Shown here in pieces: positions 6,810 to 7,324 of a DNA stretch of 7,324 bases. The stretch covers positions 1-7,324 of the forward strand of contig DPKR01000045.1 of assembly GCA_003542415.1 (NCBI GenBank). Reading direction: 5' to 3'. The stretch's first letter is position 1; every line of letters begins with the position of its first letter. The notes beneath the pieces were generated by a model that was not told where the DNA came from, made no database searches, and saw nothing but the letters and a program-made list of their open reading frames with translations. The position numbers were made by a program, and so were the translations under genes. Source of the stretch: Alphaproteobacteria bacterium. GTDB taxonomy: Bacteria > Pseudomonadota > Alphaproteobacteria > RF32 > CAG-239.

Positions 6810-7324
6810 CGTTATCATATAAAAAATGTTTAGCATTGCCTGTTTTTTATCCATATTAAGACCAATGACTTCGTTGTTGGTTTTAACAATTTCATCATAA
6901 AGCTCAAAGAAATTTTCAGCTTTTTCACCTGATTTGACAAGATCTGCAACAAATTTTAAAACGAGTTCAATTGTCAATTGCCAAATATTTTCATCTGAGG
7001 CGGCGGATGAAGCAAGGTTTAAAGCTTTTGAGAGATCAAAGCGATTACCCGCATATAAAACCGCTTGCAAATCTTCATAAATTTTTAAGCCGTCATTTGT
7101 TGCATAGTTAATGGCTTTACCAATGCTTCCTTGGCTGATTTTTGCAAGACCTTGAACTTCTTTTTCTTTCAACTCAGGCAGAAAGCGCCTCAATAGCATG
7201 GCAATATTCGTTTCACTTAACGGTTCTAAATTGAGCTTTGCACAACGAGAACGAATGGTTGGCAAAAGCTTGTTCGGGTTGTGAGAAACAAGGAGTAATA
7301 TGCTTTTTGCCGGCGGTTCTTCCA
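6798..7324 (-). CDS. holB: DNA polymerase III delta' subunit, C-terminal part (5' end outside window)
   Basis: The delta' subunit is part of the clamp-loader complex that places the beta sliding clamp on DNA at the replication fork. The frame stays open to the right edge. The TTG at 7265 is an internal leucine: upstream codons read EEPPAKSILLLVSHNPNKL and run straight into LPTIRSRC. The 'EEPPA' start of this segment, the LLLVSH strand and PTIRSRC (the AAA+ sensor region of delta') are diagnostic of HolB. After these come the short helical segment GLAKISQGSIGKAI and the alpha-helical C-terminal collar domain, ending in MLNIFYMITKVM. The visible part is about 174 residues, roughly half of a normal delta'. 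DnaX shares the AAA+ fold, but the sequence and the tatD neighbour favour HolB. It is probably the most upstream gene seen of the - strand operon; tmk often precedes it in this class, but that region is outside the window. Confidence 0.94.
   Translation of the reverse strand, partial: EEPPAKSILLLVSHNPNKLLPTIRSRCAKLNLEPLSETNIAMLLRRFLPELKEKEVQGLAKISQGSIGKAINYATNDGLKIYEDLQAVLYAGNRFDLSKALNLASSAASDENIWQLTIELVLKFVADLVKSGEKAENFFELYDEIVKTNNEVIGLNMDKKQAMLNIFYMITKVM

Larger units (their letters stand above)
1190..7324 (-). other. Putative seven-gene operon holB-tatD-MBL-DHH-dnaJ-Lol permease-lolD
   Basis: All seven genes share the strand, with gaps of 1, -8, 21, 2, 14 and -8 bases in transcription order. 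None of the gaps can hold a promoter plus leader or a hairpin terminator, so co-transcription is the simplest reading. Internal promoters inside coding sequence, for example for dnaJ, cannot be excluded by eye. The promoter and first genes lie beyond the right edge; the 3' end runs into the convergent methyltransferase gene. Confidence 0.7.

Noticed and set aside
7263..7265. TTG as the start of holB
   Set aside because: The codons upstream encode the conserved EEPPA and LLLVSH segment of HolB, so the gene continues past the edge.

Overview
The window looks like ordinary chromosomal DNA from an AT-rich alphaproteobacterium. The lineage call rests on protein sequence. The Lol permease begins with the RAKRKEGFISVI-type N-terminus typical of alphaproteobacteria. 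The block holB - tatD - PhnP-like metallo-hydrolase is also a familiar alphaproteobacterial arrangement, and a TPR-methyltransferase of the COG4976 type fits the same group. The strong A/T bias in codon choice points to a low-GC member, such as an uncultured gut or host-associated lineage, but genus or order cannot be fixed from this window. I see no phage, IS, CRISPR, tRNA or rRNA sequence.

Layout. One gene lies on the + strand: the 3' part of a TPR-repeat SAM-dependent methyltransferase (1-1186), open at the left edge. Everything else is on the - strand and reads right to left: holB (C-terminal part, open at the right edge), tatD, an MBL-fold PhnP-like phosphodiesterase, a DHH/DHHA1 phosphoesterase resembling NrnB-type oligoribonucleases, dnaJ, a LolC/LolE-family permease, and lolD. 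The methyltransferase and lolD converge with only 3 bases between their stop codons. No gap between genes exceeds 21 bases, so there is no unannotated intergenic stretch to describe.

How the genes fit together. The seven - strand genes are joined by gaps of 1, -8, 21, 2, 14 and -8 bases and probably form one transcript whose promoter lies outside the window. Three jobs appear in it. The first is chromosome replication (the clamp-loader delta' subunit). The second is a run of three probable phosphodiesterases or nucleases (TatD, PhnP-like, DHH). The third is protein and envelope homeostasis (DnaJ co-chaperone and the LolD plus single-permease lipoprotein-release transporter).

The full-length genes have the expected lengths and intact key motifs. 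I found no clear evidence of a novel system. The points worth a second look are the gene order (no metG between holB and tatD, and dnaJ and lol genes behind an NrnB-like gene), the single hybrid-type Lol permease, an A8 tract in the spacer between the Shine-Dalgarno site and start codon of the DHH gene, and the adjacency of three nucleic-acid phosphodiesterase families.
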